This document shows positions 11,891-23,722 of a DNA stretch of 64,000 nucleotides, piece after piece (position 1 is the first letter of the stretch; each line of letters starts with the position of its first letter). The notes beneath the pieces were generated by a model, which saw only the letters and a list, made by a program, of their open reading frames with translations, did no database searches and was not told where the DNA came from. The DNA comes from Strobilurus pachycystidiatus (lineage: Eukaryota > Basidiomycota > Agaricomycetes > Agaricales > Physalacriaceae), in contig JAHLMK010000043.1 of assembly GCA_019915135.1 (NCBI GenBank), positions 23,843-87,842 of the forward strand, written 5' to 3'. The translations under genes were made by a program, and so were the position numbers.

Positions 11891-14800
11891 ATGGATGCTA
11901 TGTATGCGGACTCACTCATCGAACTACAGCTTCAAGTCGCAACTCTACTTCCATTCAATAAAATGGCCAACTCGACACTCGATAAGAAATATCTAACCCG
12001 ACGTGAAACGGCGATGGAGGTCATGACATCCGGTGGATGGAAGGATCTTCGCAAGATCACTACCTGTTCACGGCGTCAGACTAAGTTCACCTTCAGAGAT
12101 GAACTGCATCACCTTACAGAGCTGTTTCGAACAGTGAGAGCGGCGTATTTCGAGCTCGAGCCCGACGGTAAGACTGGACACTTCGCCGTCATTGATACTC
12201 TATTTCAAGCATTGATTACTCGATTGGCTAAACGCAAGATCAAGGCAGCCGGATCCTTACTGATGTTTGGTGTCGGAGATCTCGCGATTCCATCGTGGGG
12301 GAGAAATGGCCTTATTGACGAGTGGTACTCTGAAAGTGACTTCGAGCTCTACGGGATAGCATTCATTGCTGAAGTCGAGAACTTTTTAGCCACCTTAGAC
12401 TACTATCATGACTGGGAAACTGGCTTACCACGAGGTCCTGAGGCTGCAGAGCTCGACGAGCTACCAGATCAGCCTCGAGACATTAGTTCCTGGTCAGAGA
12501 TGCGTCGCCAAACTTCTACTCGACACTGGCGTACCGGAGAAAGTACGAGTCATACCGGAAAGAAACCGCGTTCCAGTGCAGGTGCCGGTGCTTTTGGGAG
12601 TTCCTGGTTCAGCAATGCAGGCCGACCCGAGCATCGTAGACAGTCTGGTTCAGGAGGTCGAGGAAATCCAAAGTCTTCAGGAGATCCCGATCCCGACGAG
12701 GATCCCTTCGAGGATGACTGGAACTGGCGTCGCTCACGTCCAAGGAGGTCTAATGGACCTGGTGGCGGCGGCGGCGGCAGCGGCGGCGGTGGCGGCAGCG
12801 GCGGCGGCGGCAATCCTGGTGGAGGAGGATCTGGTGGCGGAAATGGCGGTCCTGGCGGAAACGGACCCGGAGGACCTGGAAATAATGGTCAGTCACTGAA
12901 TCATCCTCAAGCAGAAGCTCACTTTGACACGAAAATCAAGGTCTCCGATATTCCCGGATGGGATGGAGACACAGATGCCATCGTACATTGGCTGCTGAAA
13001 GTTGATGACTTCGCTGACCTCGGCGAGCGAGTCTTCGTACAACTCGGAAAGTGGGTACCTAAACGTTTCTCGGGATCAGCAGACAGTTGGTACTTTTCCT
13101 TACCTCCTGAGGTGCGACGTCGCAATGAGAAAGATTGGGGTACCTTACGCGAAGCTATCACCACTTACTGGATGAACCGTAAGTGGTGGGAGCGACAGAA
13201 GAAGCGTGCACGAAATGCTGCTTACCGAGATCAAGGTCATACTCGCGAGACTCCGAGCGAATACTATGTCAGAAAGACTGAACTGTTGCGAACAGCATAC
13301 GAACTAGAGGAAACCGAAATAATCAGTGAGGTTATGAATGGTGTTCCCGATTCATGGGAAACAATCCTCAACACGGAGCTTTTCGAGACAGCGATGGACT
13401 TACAGGAAAGTATTCGATATCACGAAGAGACTCTCCTCTCGTTGACCGTTCCGCGACGATTCGCATCCTATAAAGTCGGCACCGAGTATAGTCTCGAGAC
13501 TGATGAAACAGAAACTCACATACCTCATAATGCCCGAGTACACTTAGTCGGTGCCACCACTAAACTACCACCGCCACAGTATCCGAAAGACGATTCGAAC
13601 GTCACAACGAGGGGCCTAACGCCAAAAGCGAAAGGCGCCCGACCATGTCGGCACTGTGGAAGTGATCTACATTGGGACAATGAGTGTAAGTATCATGTGA
13701 AAGGAATGCGGAACGCTCGTACCCGGTTAGCACAGGCAGATTCAGACTACCTCGACGCGTTGGACGCATACGAGAACCTTTATTACGCCATGCTCGACGA
13801 GAGCAATGCGTCATCCGAGCAGGGTTTTGAATCTGCCCTCCAGATTTCCGAATCCGCAGCGTTGATGGCAAAGTCCAGCGAGGTTGCGACGGCCCTGGAG
13901 GGCTATAACGGTGACGTTGAGGCTGCGGATATCCACTGTGAAGAGTCGGAAATGAACGTACCGTCTTGTGAAGAGTGTGAACACTCCAACACGGACGCTG
14001 ATGACAGAGTCATGTCAGAATCCATGTCAGATGGAAGCGAAAGTACTCATCAGCGTGCGCAACATGAGGATGAACGCGTCAGGGTCACTGCATGCCGCGC
14101 ATACTACGAGAAACCAGCTTTGAATCGAAAAACTAGGAGAAGATTAGCTAAAGACATTGCTCGCGTATCTCATGTAGTGAAACAATTACCTGGGAGTGAT
14201 CCGACGAAGCCTCTAATCCAGTTAAAACAGCTGAGCGCGCGGCCGCCAGGTTGCACGTTTCTGGGAAGCCGAGCTACTGAGACCGTGGCGCTGATTGATG
14301 GAGTCGATCTGATCAAAGTAATTGTGGATTCAGGGTCCGATATCACTTTAATTTCGGAAGAAATACTGCGAAAACTCACCTGTTCGCCGCGCGTTCGCGT
14401 TGGGCAGCAGATTAATCTGCTTCAAGTGACCGGAAAGACCAGTATTTCGGGATTCGTGAACGTCGACCTTGTGTTCGAAACCCCGGATGGACCCGTCCAA
14501 ATGAATGTTGACGCCTATGCCGTTAGAGGCATGTCGACCCCGTTCATCCTTGGTAACGATTTCGCTGATCAATATTCTATATCGGTTATGCGTCGAGGGG
14601 GAGAAACATACCTTCAATTCGGTGATTCCGGACGAGAACTACTGGTGAAAAACTCGTTGACACAGTCTTTACTGGACCAGGAGGGTAATACCTTCAAAGT
14701 GCAAGCTGTTAAAACGGCGCAAGCAAATTTGAGTCGCGTCCAGACTCACCGAAGATCACAGAAGAGGAGGAAACGCGATCGCGCCGATCAGAAGAACGGA

Positions 14801-17800
14801 CAAGTTCGCGCTGCTGAACGTGTCGTCATTGGCCCAGGAATGTGCCGAAGAGTACCCGTGAAAGTAGCATTTCCATCTGGAGGAGATTCGCTGTTCGTGG
14901 AACGAAATATCAAGCAGGGTAATAATTCTGATGACATGTATGGCTCACCTGATGTCTTGATCACTCGTGAACAGTCCTTCCTGCCTATATCAAACTTCTC
15001 TGCAAGCCCAGTCGTTATTTCGGAGGGCGAAGTACTCGGGAAAGCTCGAAATCCGCGTAATTGGCTTGACGAGCGTCGGAAAAATGAAGCCAAGATACCA
15101 AGATACCAGGAGTACGCGAGGTTCATTCGCCAGTTGGTGAACGATCGTTGCAGAGAGCCGGCGGTAACCCCGGACTCGGCGAACGGATCAATCAATGACC
15201 ACGCCATTCCCGTGACTCGTGCTATCACCTCCATCTCCGACATCTCGTCCAAGGCACATCGAAACGCGTCCGAGCCTGACGACCCCGCAGCCACAGAACC
15301 CGTTGAAGGGGGGCCCAAAACGGCTGAACTGCCAGCAGAGCCGACCCCGGCGGATCGGTTCTTGCCCACAGTAGACATCTCTGGCCACCTCACGGACGAC
15401 CAGCGCGTTCGACTCGAACGCGTTCTTCTGGACAACCAGGACGCGTTCGGACTGGACGGTAGACTTGGAAACCACGACACTCAAGTTGAAATTCGTCTTA
15501 AACCTGATGCGACGCCAGTCTCGTTACCACCATTCTCGACATCACCAATGAACCGCGAGGTCATCGACCGTCAAATGGACTCGTGGATCGCCTTAGGCGT
15601 TATAGAACCATCAACGAGCCCTTGGGGAGCTCCGGCATTCATTGTTTACCGAAACGGTAAGCCGCGCATGGTGGTTGATTTCCGTAGACTGAACGCAATG
15701 GTTGTTCCAGACGAGTTCCCTCTCCCGAAGCAAGAAGACATTACGCAGGCACTCTCAGGCGCACAATGGCTTACGACGCTTGACGCGCTCTCGGGGTTCA
15801 CGCAACTTACGATGGCATCGAATTCTCGTGAGCCACTTTCGTTTCGAACTCACCGAGGTCTCTGGCAGTTTGTGCGTATGCCGTTCGGCTACAGGAACGG
15901 ACCAAGTGTCTTCCAACGAGTCATGCAGAAGGTACTCGCCCCGTTCTTATGGCTGTTTGCGCTCGTATACATTGATGACATAGTGGTATTCTCCTTGACT
16001 TTCGAGGACCATCTCAAGCATTTGGAACAAGTCCTCAAAGCTATAGCAAAGGCTGGAATCACTTTGTCACCAAGTAAGTGTCATTTTGCGTACCAGTCTC
16101 TCTTACTTTTAGGACAGAAAGTCTCGCGTCTCGGCATGTCGACTCATAAGGAGAAAGTCGATGCAATCTTGTCCTTGGAAACGCCGCGCGATGTCGCTGA
16201 ATTACAGGTTTTTCTAGGTATGATGGTATACTTCTCGGCGTATGTTCCGTTTTATGCTTGGATAGCTAACCCACTCTTCAGGCTATTGAAGAAGGGTACG
16301 CCGTGGGAGTGGACTGAGCTTCACGAGGAAGCGTTCGATCTGTGCAAACAGGTCCTTTCCGAGGCTCCTGTTCGTGGGTATGCGATGGTCGGGAAACCAT
16401 ACCGTGTATATACCGACGCCTGTGATTATGGACTCGCTGGAATTTTACAGCAAGTTCAGCCAATCCAGATTCGTGACCTGAGAGGCACCAAAACTTATGA
16501 GAAGCTGCATGAAGCTCATCAGAAGGGTGAGCCGATTCCGCGACTTGTTAGTTCGATCTCAAAGGACCATGATGATGTTCCTTCAGTAGGAACTTGGGCG
16601 GCTAAGTTCGACGACACGATCGTTCATGTCGAACGCGTCGTCTGTTACTGGTCCCGAGTACTGAAATCGGCAGAGCGTAATTACTCGCCAACGGAGCGTG
16701 AAGCTCTCGCACTCAAGGAGGCTTTAATCAAATTTCAGCCTTACATCGAAGGTGAAAGGATAATTGCTGTCACCGATCATGCAGCGCTGACATGGGCTCG
16801 CACATACCAGAACGTGAATCGACGCTTGCTGACTTGGGGAATGGTCTACTCGGCCTTTCCTAATATGCATATAGTACACCGCGCCGGACGCGTTCATTCT
16901 AACGTAGATCCAATTTCTCGCCTGCGACGGCGCGTCCCTAACGAGACAGGTCCCGTTTCGGACACTATGCAGTCCATAAACTTGGGAAAGACGGACGAAA
17001 CAGACCCCATGCGTTCTCTATATGAGAAATTTGGATCTCGATTTGAGGAGAAGCTACTCAGCATTGGTAAGAGGCACATTCAAAACGAAGTCGAAGCTTT
17101 TTCGGGGGAGCCTACTACAGTAAGTACAGAAGTGGACATCGAGAGTACTAATGGACAAATTTTAGCTTCAACTTGTTTCGTATCGGCACAAAATTACAGC
17201 GTCGTGATTAGCGTCGCCTCTGGAGAGATAGCTCGGTGGCGCGACGCGTATCAACAAGACCCGTACTTTCGAGACGTGATTTCATCACTGCAGGATCCCG
17301 GAGTACACCAACGGCCTCGATACCCACAGTACATGTATGGCGATGACGGCCTCATCTTCTTTGAGGATGCTAATGGTAATAACCGCCTATGCGTACCGAA
17401 GCCTTTGCGCGTGGAATTGATGAAGCAGGTTCACGATTCGCTTACCGAGTCCGCTCATGCAGGTTACCATCGGTGCTATAACCGTCTCGCATCTACACAC
17501 TACTGGCCAGGAATGTCACGCGATCTTAAACAGTACGTGAATACCTGTGATCTCTGTCAGAAGGCGAAACCGAGTCGTGTAGGCGCCGCAGGTTTACTTC
17601 AACCAATTCCGATTCCATCTAAACCGTTTGAGGTGCTCACTATGGACTTTATCCCAGAACTCCCTGCCGCTCACGGTTTCGACAATGTTCTTGTCATCGT
17701 CGATAAGTTAACCAAGTTCGGCATCTTCATTCCATGCAAGACAACTATCACACAGGATGAAACGGCCGCTCTGTTCTTCGAGCACGTCATATCCAGATTC

Positions 17801-18820
17801 GGAATTCCTCGCCAGATCATCTCGGACCGAGACACACGATGGAGAGGTGCTTTTTGGAAGGAAGTGTGCGAGTTGATGGGAATGACACGAGCACTCACAA
17901 CGTCGTATCACCCTCAGGCAGACGGACAAACAGAAGTGTTGAACCAAACTCTAGAAATCGCGTTGCGCACTTATGTAAACCCCAATGGCGATGACTGGGA
18001 TACACTACTCAACGGATTCGCATTAGCTTACAATTCGACGCCTCACTCTGCTACAGGCTTTGCGCCATCGTTCTTGTTATATGGCTTCTTACCTGTTACC
18101 GAGTCGACTTTGATGGCACAACCGGACTTTGTTCCGCGACCAATCGGAGACTCAGTATCTCAGGGAGGCAAGCCGGATCAGATTCATCTTAATCATGAAA
18201 ATGAGCAAGCCGTGGATATGGTTGAGCAGTTCGAGGCAATGCGACAAATAGCTAAAGATGCCTTGAGCTTGAGTCGAGCTTTTCAGGAGAAAAATTATAA
18301 TAAAAATAAGCTAGGGACTGAGTTCGAGGAAGAAGATCAAGTCTTACTGAATCCGCACTCACTAGAGATGTTAAGAAGCTTCAAAGGGAAAGGACAGAAG
18401 CTGTTAATGAGGTACGACGGACCATTCGAAGTTGTTCGGAAACTCAGCCCGATCACTTACCAATTACGGCTTCCCGACACTTATCTAATTCATCCGATCA
18501 TCAATATTGCCCATTTGGAAAAGTACCGCGCGTCACCGCCAGAGCTTGGACCACGACCAGTTACGCGAATGAAAAATGATGATTTCGCAAGACTAGAAGA
18601 GGAGCAAGAGGTCGAGAAAATAGTAGCTCAGCGCTACTATCGAGGATCCGGAAAACAACGGCGGATTTTGAAATACAAGGTTCACTTCAAGGGCTTCCCA
18701 TCAAGTCAAGACCTCTGGAAAACGGCGAAACAACTGCAAAATGCGCCGGAAATCCTAAAGGAATGGCGAACCCAGCAGCTGGAGATTGGAGCTAGCAAAA
18801 CCTCCGAGACCGGAGCTTGA
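11891..18820 (+). CDS. Gag-Pol polyprotein of Ty3/gypsy chromovirus
   Basis: One uninterrupted frame of 2309 aa from the first in-frame ATG at 11891 (the frame is open from 11690, but only through TTG). Order: acidic N-terminus; Gly-rich linker (about residues 290-330); Gag core (about 345-545, [14 protein letters not shown]); zinc knuckle [14 protein letters not shown] (586-599); aspartic protease [12 protein letters not shown] (Asp 813); reverse transcriptase with YIDD at 1360-1363; RNase [10 protein letters not shown] (Asp 1509); integrase HHCC finger (His 1856 to Cys 1889) and catalytic Asp 1919, Asp 1979, Glu 2015 with spacing D-59-D-35-E; GPFEVV (GPF/Y) module; chromodomain from about 2241 ([12 protein letters not shown]...YKVHFKGF). 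All hallmark residues are present, so it may be active. Gag and Pol share one frame with no shift, as in Tf1/sushi-type elements. Confidence 0.95.
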   Translation: MDAMYADSLIELQLQVATLLPFNKMANSTLDKKYLTRRETAMEVMTSGGWKDLRKITTCSRRQTKFTFRDELHHLTELFRTVRAAYFELEPDGKTGHFAVIDTLFQALITRLAKRKIKAAGSLLMFGVGDLAIPSWGRNGLIDEWYSESDFELYGIAFIAEVENFLATLDYYHDWETGLPRGPEAAELDELPDQPRDISSWSEMRRQTSTRHWRTGESTSHTGKKPRSSAGAGAFGSSWFSNAGRPEHRRQSGSGGRGNPKSSGDPDPDEDPFEDDWNWRRSRPRRSNGPGGGGGGSGGGGGSGGGGNPGGGGSGGGNGGPGGNGPGGPGNNGQSLNHPQAEAHFDTKIKVSDIPGWDGDTDAIVHWLLKVDDFADLGERVFVQLGKWVPKRFSGSADSWYFSLPPEVRRRNEKDWGTLREAITTYWMNRKWWERQKKRARNAAYRDQGHTRETPSEYYVRKTELLRTAYELEETEIISEVMNGVPDSWETILNTELFETAMDLQESIRYHEETLLSLTVPRRFASYKVGTEYSLETDETETHIPHNARVHLVGATTKLPPPQYPKDDSNVTTRGLTPKAKGARPCRHCGSDLHWDNECKYHVKGMRNARTRLAQADSDYLDALDAYENLYYAMLDESNASSEQGFESALQISESAALMAKSSEVATALEGYNGDVEAADIHCEESEMNVPSCEECEHSNTDADDRVMSESMSDGSESTHQRAQHEDERVRVTACRAYYEKPALNRKTRRRLAKDIARVSHVVKQLPGSDPTKPLIQLKQLSARPPGCTFLGSRATETVALIDGVDLIKVIVDSGSDITLISEEILRKLTCSPRVRVGQQINLLQVTGKTSISGFVNVDLVFETPDGPVQMNVDAYAVRGMSTPFILGNDFADQYSISVMRRGGETYLQFGDSGRELLVKNSLTQSLLDQEGNTFKVQAVKTAQANLSRVQTHRRSQKRRKRDRADQKNGQVRAAERVVIGPGMCRRVPVKVAFPSGGDSLFVERNIKQGNNSDDMYGSPDVLITREQSFLPISNFSASPVVISEGEVLGKARNPRNWLDERRKNEAKIPRYQEYARFIRQLVNDRCREPAVTPDSANGSINDHAIPVTRAITSISDISSKAHRNASEPDDPAATEPVEGGPKTAELPAEPTPADRFLPTVDISGHLTDDQRVRLERVLLDNQDAFGLDGRLGNHDTQVEIRLKPDATPVSLPPFSTSPMNREVIDRQMDSWIALGVIEPSTSPWGAPAFIVYRNGKPRMVVDFRRLNAMVVPDEFPLPKQEDITQALSGAQWLTTLDALSGFTQLTMASNSREPLSFRTHRGLWQFVRMPFGYRNGPSVFQRVMQKVLAPFLWLFALVYIDDIVVFSLTFEDHLKHLEQVLKAIAKAGITLSPSKCHFAYQSLLLLGQKVSRLGMSTHKEKVDAILSLETPRDVAELQVFLGMMVYFSAYVPFYAWIANPLFRLLKKGTPWEWTELHEEAFDLCKQVLSEAPVRGYAMVGKPYRVYTDACDYGLAGILQQVQPIQIRDLRGTKTYEKLHEAHQKGEPIPRLVSSISKDHDDVPSVGTWAAKFDDTIVHVERVVCYWSRVLKSAERNYSPTEREALALKEALIKFQPYIEGERIIAVTDHAALTWARTYQNVNRRLLTWGMVYSAFPNMHIVHRAGRVHSNVDPISRLRRRVPNETGPVSDTMQSINLGKTDETDPMRSLYEKFGSRFEEKLLSIGKRHIQNEVEAFSGEPTTVSTEVDIESTNGQILASTCFVSAQNYSVVISVASGEIARWRDAYQQDPYFRDVISSLQDPGVHQRPRYPQYMYGDDGLIFFEDANGNNRLCVPKPLRVELMKQVHDSLTESAHAGYHRCYNRLASTHYWPGMSRDLKQYVNTCDLCQKAKPSRVGAAGLLQPIPIPSKPFEVLTMDFIPELPAAHGFDNVLVIVDKLTKFGIFIPCKTTITQDETAALFFEHVISRFGIPRQIISDRDTRWRGAFWKEVCELMGMTRALTTSYHPQADGQTEVLNQTLEIALRTYVNPNGDDWDTLLNGFALAYNSTPHSATGFAPSFLLYGFLPVTESTLMAQPDFVPRPIGDSVSQGGKPDQIHLNHENEQAVDMVEQFEAMRQIAKDALSLSRAFQEKNYNKNKLGTEFEEEDQVLLNPHSLEMLRSFKGKGQKLLMRYDGPFEVVRKLSPITYQLRLPDTYLIHPIINIAHLEKYRASPPELGPRPVTRMKNDDFARLEEEQEVEKIVAQRYYRGSGKQRRILKYKVHFKGFPSSQDLWKTAKQLQNAPEILKEWRTQQLEIGASKTSETGA

Positions 18821-19321
18821 AAACAAGACTAGGGACGATGCTCGTAAATCCGTCCTGCACCTACGCCGCATGTCTGTCCTGCAACGCCACTATGCAGCTC
18901 CACTTGCGGAGCTTCGCAGCTGTTTCTCTCGTCTACGGACTGCGCATTCTTACTCTCAGCTACTCCAACTCGTTCTCTGAATAAGTATTTAATCCATTCC
19001 GATTTTCGAGGTTTTGCCATCATCCACTCACTTGATATCTCTCAATCAGTGCCGCACACGCGCCATTCACCACACAACCCATACTTACACACCTACCCTA
19101 CCATTTCATCAAAGAAACCATGTCGTCCATCGCAGTTACCGCCGGCGTCGATCGTCCCGTCAACCCCGACAACGTGTTCCGTGCTCAGCCTGAGTCTCAC
19201 GTCGAGGCTGTCCGCAACCTTTGCGTGTGGCTTCCGCGCTGCGACAACGCCAATCGATTCCGACACATTTTGTATCAGTCCATCCGTCCATTGGAGATCA
19301 GCCAGATTGTCGCCGTTGGGA

Positions 19322-19481
19322 ATAAACCCAGATCCAGAATCTCAAGTATCCGGGAAGGTACTTCGACGGGACACTCGAGTGTCCCGGGTTATCAGACACT
19401 GTATATTGATTCGTACCGAACAATTCATCGAGTATCTAAGTAACCACAATCACTTGAGTAATTCTAACACTCAAGGGTACC
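19322..19481 (+). repeat. left long terminal inverted repeat
   Basis: This arm matches the reverse complement of 20915-21072 with mismatches. It includes an 18-bp perfect XhoI-centred palindrome. Confidence 0.78.
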
Positions 19482-19823
19482 GCAACCTTGGGTGTGTGAG
19501 TCATCAACGTAACGGAAACCTTGAGTGAGCAAAGTACTTGAGGATTAGAAACACTTGAGTAAGCAGGACACTCGAGGGTCTCGAGTTCCAAGTAAGAGGA
19601 GAAGGAAGTACCACTCGATAGAACCTTTACTTGCGTATCCGTCGACTCGAGGGTCCGTTTACTCGAAGCGAGGGAATGGAGGAGTAGATTGTTTGATGAG
19701 TCCCGCACTTGAGCGCGTCAACTTATGAGTTTTGCGACCTGAGGTCTCGACCACAGTGTCAAAAGCATCGAGACACCGTGACCGATAAACTTGATGTGTT
19801 GTCGATTTATGGCGTCGGGTCGG

Positions 19824-20150
19824 GGTCCTGTGAGCGGGTGAGTGGGGGTAGCTTCAGACGTTCAGTGGCACACACCGCTGTCTAGGTCGCCATCAGTCGT
19901 ACTGACGCGCTGTCCGACGTCCAAGGCACACGGAATATGGGCCAGGAGATCCAGAGAGCTTCAGTGGCACACGTGGGTCTTGTGGGCGGGTGAGTGGGGG
20001 TAGGTCCAGACTTCCAGTGGCACGCACCCGCTGCTGTCTAGGTAGCCACCGGTCGATGCCGTACCGACGCACTGTCCAACGCGCTGTCCAACGTCCAAGG
20101 CCCACGGCGCATGAGCGGGAAGAATCAGAGAGCTCCAGTGGCACACGTCG
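19824..20150. repeat. two direct repeats of about 152 bp
   Basis: Unit one (about 19824-19975) and unit two (about 19977-20150) both carry GGGTGAGTGGGGGTAG, AGTGGCAC, CTGTCTAGGT and CGCTGTCC. They form the core of the nested TIR element. No function was recognised. Confidence 0.7.
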
Positions 20151-20210
20151 TGGTAAGAAGACAAGAGAGAAAACATCACGTGGTGTAGATCCTCGAACAA
20201 AGGCCTAACA

Positions 20211-20609
20211 ATGTTCCCTTCGCGACGTCCTCTATCACATTGTTGTGTTTCGCGCCACTTGATCATGCCCTCTAATTTGCTATCTTATCTTCGGGCTGTC
20301 GGCAACAGAGCATTTGGCGGCCTTTGTTCTCAGATCAGTCACCACGTGAGCCTTTCTGACTTGTCCACTTACCACAACCATCGCCACTCGACCACCGCCA
20401 ATCAACTACCTTGGCCGCTCCCCGGATCGAGCCGCTCGACCAACTTTACCATGAACGCTCAAAGGATCTTGGACGATGGCGGCGCCGGGAACGCCGTCGA
20501 CACCAGTGAAGAAAGGGAGGTAATGCTTCTTGTGGCCTAAAGGCGCGTCACCGTTTCACACTCATGCAGATTGCGCTCACCAACGTTCAGCCACCTAAAG
20601 TTGACCAGT
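20211..20609 (+). other. possible small spliced ORF inside the nested element
   Basis: A frame from 20211 contains MNAQRILDDGGAGNAVDTSEE. It would splice at GAG|GTAATG (20519/20520) to ATGCAG|ATTGCG and end IALTNVQPPKVDQ and a stop. The splice keeps the frame, but the ORF is short and no family is recognised. Confidence 0.25.
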
Positions 20610-20914
20610 GAGCATCCGTCGTCTCCTCTGGGTCAACGGTTGCTCGGCGACGATTGGACACCGTGTCTTCTTTCTGCACCCTTTGCTCGAATAGTCGGTA
20701 TCCTTGAATGTTGCTACTGGAGGAGTATTTGATTCCTTCAAGTGTTCTTCCCACAAGTATTCCGTTCCCTTAAGGATCCCGGGTAATTAACCTCCTCAAG
20801 TGTACGATTTCCTGATCCGGTACCCTTGAGTTTTACAAGAACTCAGCTACTCAAGTGTGAGTCAAGTATTCCTTCCATACATGTAACATGGCCAGTATTC
20901 ATCATTCAAGTTTC

Positions 20915-21072
20915 AGTACCCTCAAGTCTTAGAATTACCCGAGTGATCGTGGTTGCTTACTCGATGTATTGTTCGGTAGGACTCAATATACAGTGTATTC
21001 GATACCCCGGGACACTCGAGTGTCCCGTCCAATTACCTTCCCGGACACTTGAGATCCCGGATCTGGATACTG
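20915..21072 (-). repeat. right long terminal inverted repeat
   Basis: This is the inverted counterpart of 19322-19481. It ends GGATCTGGATACTG directly before the second GTTGGGA. Confidence 0.78.
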
Positions 21073-22150
21073 GTTGGGACGCATCACTTTGCCGTTCGAC
21101 GCGAATATGGCATGTGGATCATGGGCACTGCTCATATTCTTCATGTTATTTTCATGAACATGGTAAACAACAGCGAGATGTACCCTTTGAATCCCGACAC
21201 CTTCGGAGCACAGCGTATCCCGACTTCCATCCCGCGCCATGCTCTCGACCTGCTTGGACACAAATTCTGGCCATCTCTCTATCCCGATGGCGTCGTCCAT
21301 GTACCCTATATCTATTCCGAACCTCATCACTTTGCGACTATGCGTTTCGAGTCGATAGTCCACTTGCAAGACATGCATGACTACTTCCAGGGCAAGTCTC
21401 GTGTTCATTCGCGATACAAGCTGAAACTCACGCGTCATTTAGAACTCCTCGTCTCGATGATCTCGGGAATCAGCTCTTTCATGCAGAAATGCGTCGAACA
21501 GGGTCTTAGCTGCTCTGTGAACTGTGGTTCTCCATGGAGGTTCCCTTTGGCAGAATATCTGTTGCACGTCGCCCCTCACATCCTCCTTCGCGAAGCCGCC
21601 GTTCGGAAAATGTCTATCCGAGACCTCTTGCATCAGGAGCTATTCGGACCGAACCTTCGACTTCCAGTCGCTCACGTTGCGGAAGTCACTCCCGAGGTCA
21701 TCAGAGGCCGCAACGTTACCCCATTCCAATATCCACTCGACCCGACTTATCCTGTCCTGAATATCTGGAAGTACTGCGAATACTGCCAGTCGTTGGGTTG
21801 CTCAGAGAATGACTGCCCCTACGCCGCCAAGGGTACGGTCTTCATAGCGGGACCAACTTCTTGGTCCACTGAGGCCATTGACGGTGATCTCTCGGATTAT
21901 ACGGAGGACACTGACAACGAGGACTCTGACGAGTCTGAGGTCGCTGACAGCGACGAACCTCCGGAGCTCACCGACTCCGATTTCGACTCTGACTTCGATT
22001 CGGATGCCCATGAATGGTCGGACTCCGAGGATGAAGAAGAATCCGGTCAGCATTACGTGCCAGTCCGATTCTAGATGGACTTTCAATGATTGTATGTACG
22101 TTTGATAATTATGACACTCGATTAACGATTCCTCAAGGTATAACGCACAC

Positions 22151-22161
22151 TGGGGGGGCTA
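22151..22161 (+). promoter_or_regulatory. G-rich tract upstream of the 3' LTR
   Basis: TGGGGGGGCTA abuts the 3' LTR and fits the usual polypurine tract that primes plus-strand cDNA synthesis. It is G-rich but interrupted by CT next to the LTR. Confidence 0.6.
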
Positions 22162-22561
22162 TGTTACGGATCTCTCTACACCCACATTCGCCTCCGTCGA
22201 TCCGATCGCCCTGCGCTTCGCGCCCGCGATCGAGCTGCGCCGTAGTTACTTGACTGCGAATCCGCAGGAGTCTGCGTATACCTTTCGGACTCTGTAGTTA
22301 CTCCTAGTATAAATACTTGTATTGTTGAGTAGCTACCCACTTTATCTTTGCTTTACCAATAACCCCGCGTGCCATATTTGAGCCCACACTTCAAGACTGA
22401 CAAGCTAAGCCCCGCGCTAGCCCAGATCTTTACGGTAAACCTGAGAGCTTTCACGCGAACGACTAATCCTAATCAAGTCTATTCGCGTCCCTGCTAACTA
22501 CTCGCTAACGACGTTCGTCTCGAGCGCCGACTAGTTCTACGTAATCGAGACATCTCTAACA
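22162..22561 (+). repeat. 3' LTR (400 bp)
   Basis: The same 400 bp as the 5' LTR by eye, followed by the TCGCC target copy at 22562-22566. Confidence 0.96.
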
Positions 22562-23722
22562 TCGCCGTTCTTTGACGGCTCGGTATTAAAGTCAATGACA
22601 TATGATACATCGATATCGAGACCATATGTCAGGGTATCCGTTACGACACCAATTCGTAAGGATCCAGATTCCCATGCATCAATGAAGGCCTTCCGATCGG
22701 AAGCGTCCAGGAGGGAGTTGTATGGCTGAACAAGGCGCGTCCGGTTGGGGATGTCGTCAGGGATAAGGGAGTCGAGGAATTCAATGATGCTCTGGCCCGT
22801 GGCAATTCTATATGCAAACACAAGGACCTGGCGGATTTCTGATGCATCTTCCATCTCGAATGGGATAAGATAAGAGAGATCGAGGAACTTGTCGCCGGTA
22901 TATGGATGTTGCATAAAGCGGGGAAGATATTTGATATTGGAGCGATCGACACTATATTGCGCATTGACATAGTGGCCATCCGTGAACCCAAGTTCTTGAG
23001 CTATCGAGCGCGCACTCGCCGGAGTAACGGTCCCACTGACAGCGGCCCAGACGGTCTCGGGCCTGAGGCGATGTCGAAGAGAGGAGAGTGATTTGTAGGG
23101 TTCCTCAAAGACGCCGAAGCCTTTTCCCGCAAGATGTGCTTCATCGATGAGAAACCACCGAACAAGCTTCGGTACCGAACAAGCTTCTTGAACTTTGGCA
23201 CTGCCTCGTACTTCCGGAACTGAGGACTGGAAAGCATCTGAGGAGAGACTACCAAGAGTCGAACACCATCACATTTGAAGAGTTCCTCAAACAAATTGCG
23301 GGCTGGGGTCTGTACGGCAGCTTCCTGCATTGTATCTTCGTTGATTGCCCATGCCCGAAGACCGTAATTTGTCGCAGTTGTGAGCTGTAGAGAGTCAGTT
23401 TGGATCTCAACTTGAGTACCACCTCACTGACATGCTGTTCAGATAGAGCTTTAGTTGGCACAGCAAGAATACCGATGCCGTCCTCGCGACGCGCTTGCGC
23501 TGCAATGAGTGCCGAGAGAATGATGATGGTCTTCCCCCGACCCGTGGCTAGACCAAGGAACAGGTCCCGACACTGAACTAGGTCGTAGCTATGCGTCTCC
23601 TGAGGTTTGCGAAGGGAGGGAACGGAGCATTTCTCGCGGAGAAGCGCATTCAGCCATGCCGGAGAATTGACTTTGGGTTGTTGAGGAATTGAAGGCGTAT
23701 TCACGGGGGGTGGAGTGGGCAT
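22562..23722 (-). pseudogene. RecQ-like helicase, N-terminal part with a 17-bp frameshifting duplication
   Basis: Exon 1 (23722-23432) and exon 2 (from 23384) flank a 47-bp intron. Motif I is GLATGRGKT (residues 57-65), followed by ILAVPTKALSEQH and LLVVSPQML. Next comes the DEAH box (LIDEAHL) with WAAVSGTVTP, and motif IV/V-like VLVFAYRIATGQSIIEFLD and IGVVTDTLTYGLDID. Just before the DEAH box, ACCGAACAAGCTTC is repeated at 23157-23170 and 23174-23187 (period 17 bp), which breaks the frame. Without 17 bp the two exons plus the C-terminal part total 1998 bp (665 aa). The chromovirus then separates motif V from motif VI. RecQ family proteins unwind DNA 3' to 5'; this divergent type resembles helicases found near fungal telomeres and in repeats (family knowledge). 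The gene has two independent lesions. Confidence 0.85.

Larger units (their letters stand above)
19322..21072. mobile_element. 1751-bp TIR element nested in the retrotransposon
   Basis: It is flanked by GTTGGGA (19315-19321 and 21073-21079). Long imperfect terminal inverted repeats (19322-19481 against 20915-21072) align with scattered mismatches over about 150 bp. Each arm contains the perfect palindrome GGGACACTCGAGTGTCCC (19368-19385 and 21009-21026). Many CTTGAG/CTCAAG/CTCGAG motifs lie inside both ends, like subterminal transposase-binding repeats. The outermost 5 bp of the two ends do not match, so the exact termini and the 7- versus 8-bp target size are uncertain. No transposase is present. 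Removal restores the host ORF frame. Confidence 0.8.
19120..22074 (+). pseudogene. third retroelement ORF, interrupted; Cys4 motif and acidic tail
   Basis: Two pieces, 19120-19321 and 21080-22074, read as one 398-aa frame when the TIR element between them and one GTTGGGA copy are removed (1197 bp). The start ATG at 19120 has a good context (AACCATGT). The second piece contains HFAVRREYGMWIMGTAHIL, MYPLNPDTFGAQ and LPVAHVAEVTPEVI. A C-x2-C-x4-C-x4-C motif (CEYCQSLGCSENDC) follows, with the spacing of a retroviral zinc knuckle but Cys in place of His. The tail of about 70 residues is extremely Asp/Glu/Ser-rich. It lies between pol and the 3' LTR, where env-like or accessory ORFs sit, but no signal peptide or transmembrane segment is obvious, so an accessory nucleic-acid-binding role is the better guess. 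Confidence 0.7.
11290..22561 (+). mobile_element. full-length Ty3/gypsy chromovirus LTR retrotransposon, 11.27 kb
   Basis: Two 400-bp LTRs (11290-11689, 22162-22561) start TGTTACGG and end CTCTAACA. A 5-bp target duplication, TCGCC, lies outside them (11285-11289 and 22562-22566). By eye the two LTRs are identical, implying a recent insertion. Contents in order: 5' LTR, single gag-pol frame, third ORF (interrupted by a TIR element), G-rich tract, 3' LTR. The domain order protease-RT-RNase H-integrase and the C-terminal chromodomain place it among chromoviruses. The length is unusually large because of the third ORF and its 1.75-kb insert. The element splits a RecQ-like helicase gene. Confidence 0.96.

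Noticed and set aside
12740..12880. Glycine- or alanine-rich reading frames as separate proteins
   Set aside because: This is the GGC-rich linker inside Gag; the other frames only read its triplet repeats.
19322..21072. The segment inside the third retroelement ORF as a large intron
   Set aside because: It lacks GT...AG ends at the junctions and has flanking direct repeats and long inverted arms, as expected of a transposon.
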